DNA of 13,798 bases, from the NCBI GenBank assembly GCA_017743605.1, contig JAGHYO010000040.1, forward strand, positions 1 through 13,798. Reading direction: 5' to 3'. The stretch is from Thermoflexus sp. Its GTDB lineage: Bacteria > Chloroflexota > Anaerolineae > Thermoflexales > Thermoflexaceae. The first letter of the stretch is position 1. Each line of letters begins with the position of its first letter. The notes beneath the pieces are model-generated. The model did no database searches, was not told the origin of the DNA, and was given only the letters and a program-made list of their open reading frames with translations. The position numbers and the translations under genes are program-made. This document shows positions 13,499 to 13,798 of the stretch, in pieces.

Positions 13499-13798
13499 TC
13501 AGGCCTCCTCCCGAATTGGCTTCACGCCCCCTCGCCGTCCCAGACCATATCCGATCCGGAACACATCGGGGATGTTCACCCGCCCGTCTTCCATGCGGAG
13601 GAGGATCCCCATCGCTTCCAGGTCCTTCCGAAGCCCTTCTTCTCCTTCTTCGATGCTCGGGGGAAGCATCTTCTTCTGTTTTAGGGCTTCCGCGACGTTT
13701 TGCTCCCGCCAGCGCCTCTTGATCTCTTGAAAGTCGCAGGGCACCACCAGGCCGCGAAGGGGGCGCATCAGATCCTCAAGCCAGGGGTAGTCTTCCCG
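13499..13798 (-). CDS. C-terminal part of an unrecognised protein (start beyond window)
   Basis: A frame open from the window edge to the TGA at 13501-13499 gives about 99 residues. An internal ATG at 13768 exists, but the frame is open above it (DYPWLEDLMRPLRG), so I treat the entry as the 3' end of a longer gene. The sequence is charged and helical at first (DFQEIKRRWREQNVAEALKQ) and ends LLRMEDGRVNIPDVFRIGYG followed by LGRRGGVKP. That ending (a winged-helix-like 'DGR.NIPD..R.G' tail) is reminiscent of the C-termini of some large bacterial P-loop ATPases, but this is a weak recollection. No function is assigned. Confidence 0.7.
   Translation of the reverse strand, partial: REDYPWLEDLMRPLRGLVVPCDFQEIKRRWREQNVAEALKQKKMLPPSIEEGEEGLRKDLEAMGILLRMEDGRVNIPDVFRIGYGLGRRGGVKPIREEA

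Overview
The window reads as chromosomal DNA of a high-GC, probably thermophilic bacterium. I favour Chloroflexota (an Anaerolineae/Thermoflexus-like lineage). The grounds are a bacterial mevalonate kinase, an archaeal-style fused 2-oxoacid:ferredoxin oxidoreductase, a GlmS-like SIS protein and GC-rich codon use. This placement is inference; there is no rRNA or other decisive marker. I see no tRNA, rRNA, CRISPR or transposase gene.

Layout. (1) 1-1562, minus strand: the 5' part of an aspartate kinase gene, cut by the window edge, behind a complete attenuator. The attenuator has a TTGACA-16-TACAAT promoter, a 34-codon leader peptide whose codons 10-20 are Thr or Met in 10 of 11 positions, three mutually exclusive RNA pairings, and a GC-rich terminator just before the structural gene. 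I regard this as the most striking content of the window. (2) About 1563-2457: no intact gene. It holds a decayed multi-pass membrane protein gene on the plus strand and the terminator of the long minus-strand cluster. (3) 9821 down to 2458, minus strand: a seven-gene cluster, SIS-domain sugar-phosphate protein, xseA, psuG, methyltransferase, fkbM, mevalonate kinase, rsmB. Gaps are short or negative except for about 240 bases before fkbM, which hold two structured dispersed repeats. (4) 9842-10467, plus strand: a MaoC-like hydratase gene divergent from the SIS gene, with the two -10 boxes overlapping. (5) 10491-13485, plus strand: a tandem palindrome, a promoter, then korA and korB (overlapping by 16 bases) and a strong terminator. 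(6) 13499-13798, minus strand: the C-terminal end of an unrecognised protein.

How the parts work together. Aspartate kinase commits aspartate to lysine, threonine and methionine synthesis, and its leader appears to sense threonine and methionine charging. KorAB links 2-oxoacid decarboxylation to ferredoxin reduction. The minus-strand cluster mixes housekeeping functions: DNA repair (XseA), pseudouridine breakdown (PsuG), isoprenoid synthesis (mevalonate kinase), rRNA methylation (RsmB) and amino-sugar handling (SIS). They share no pathway and probably share only a transcript.
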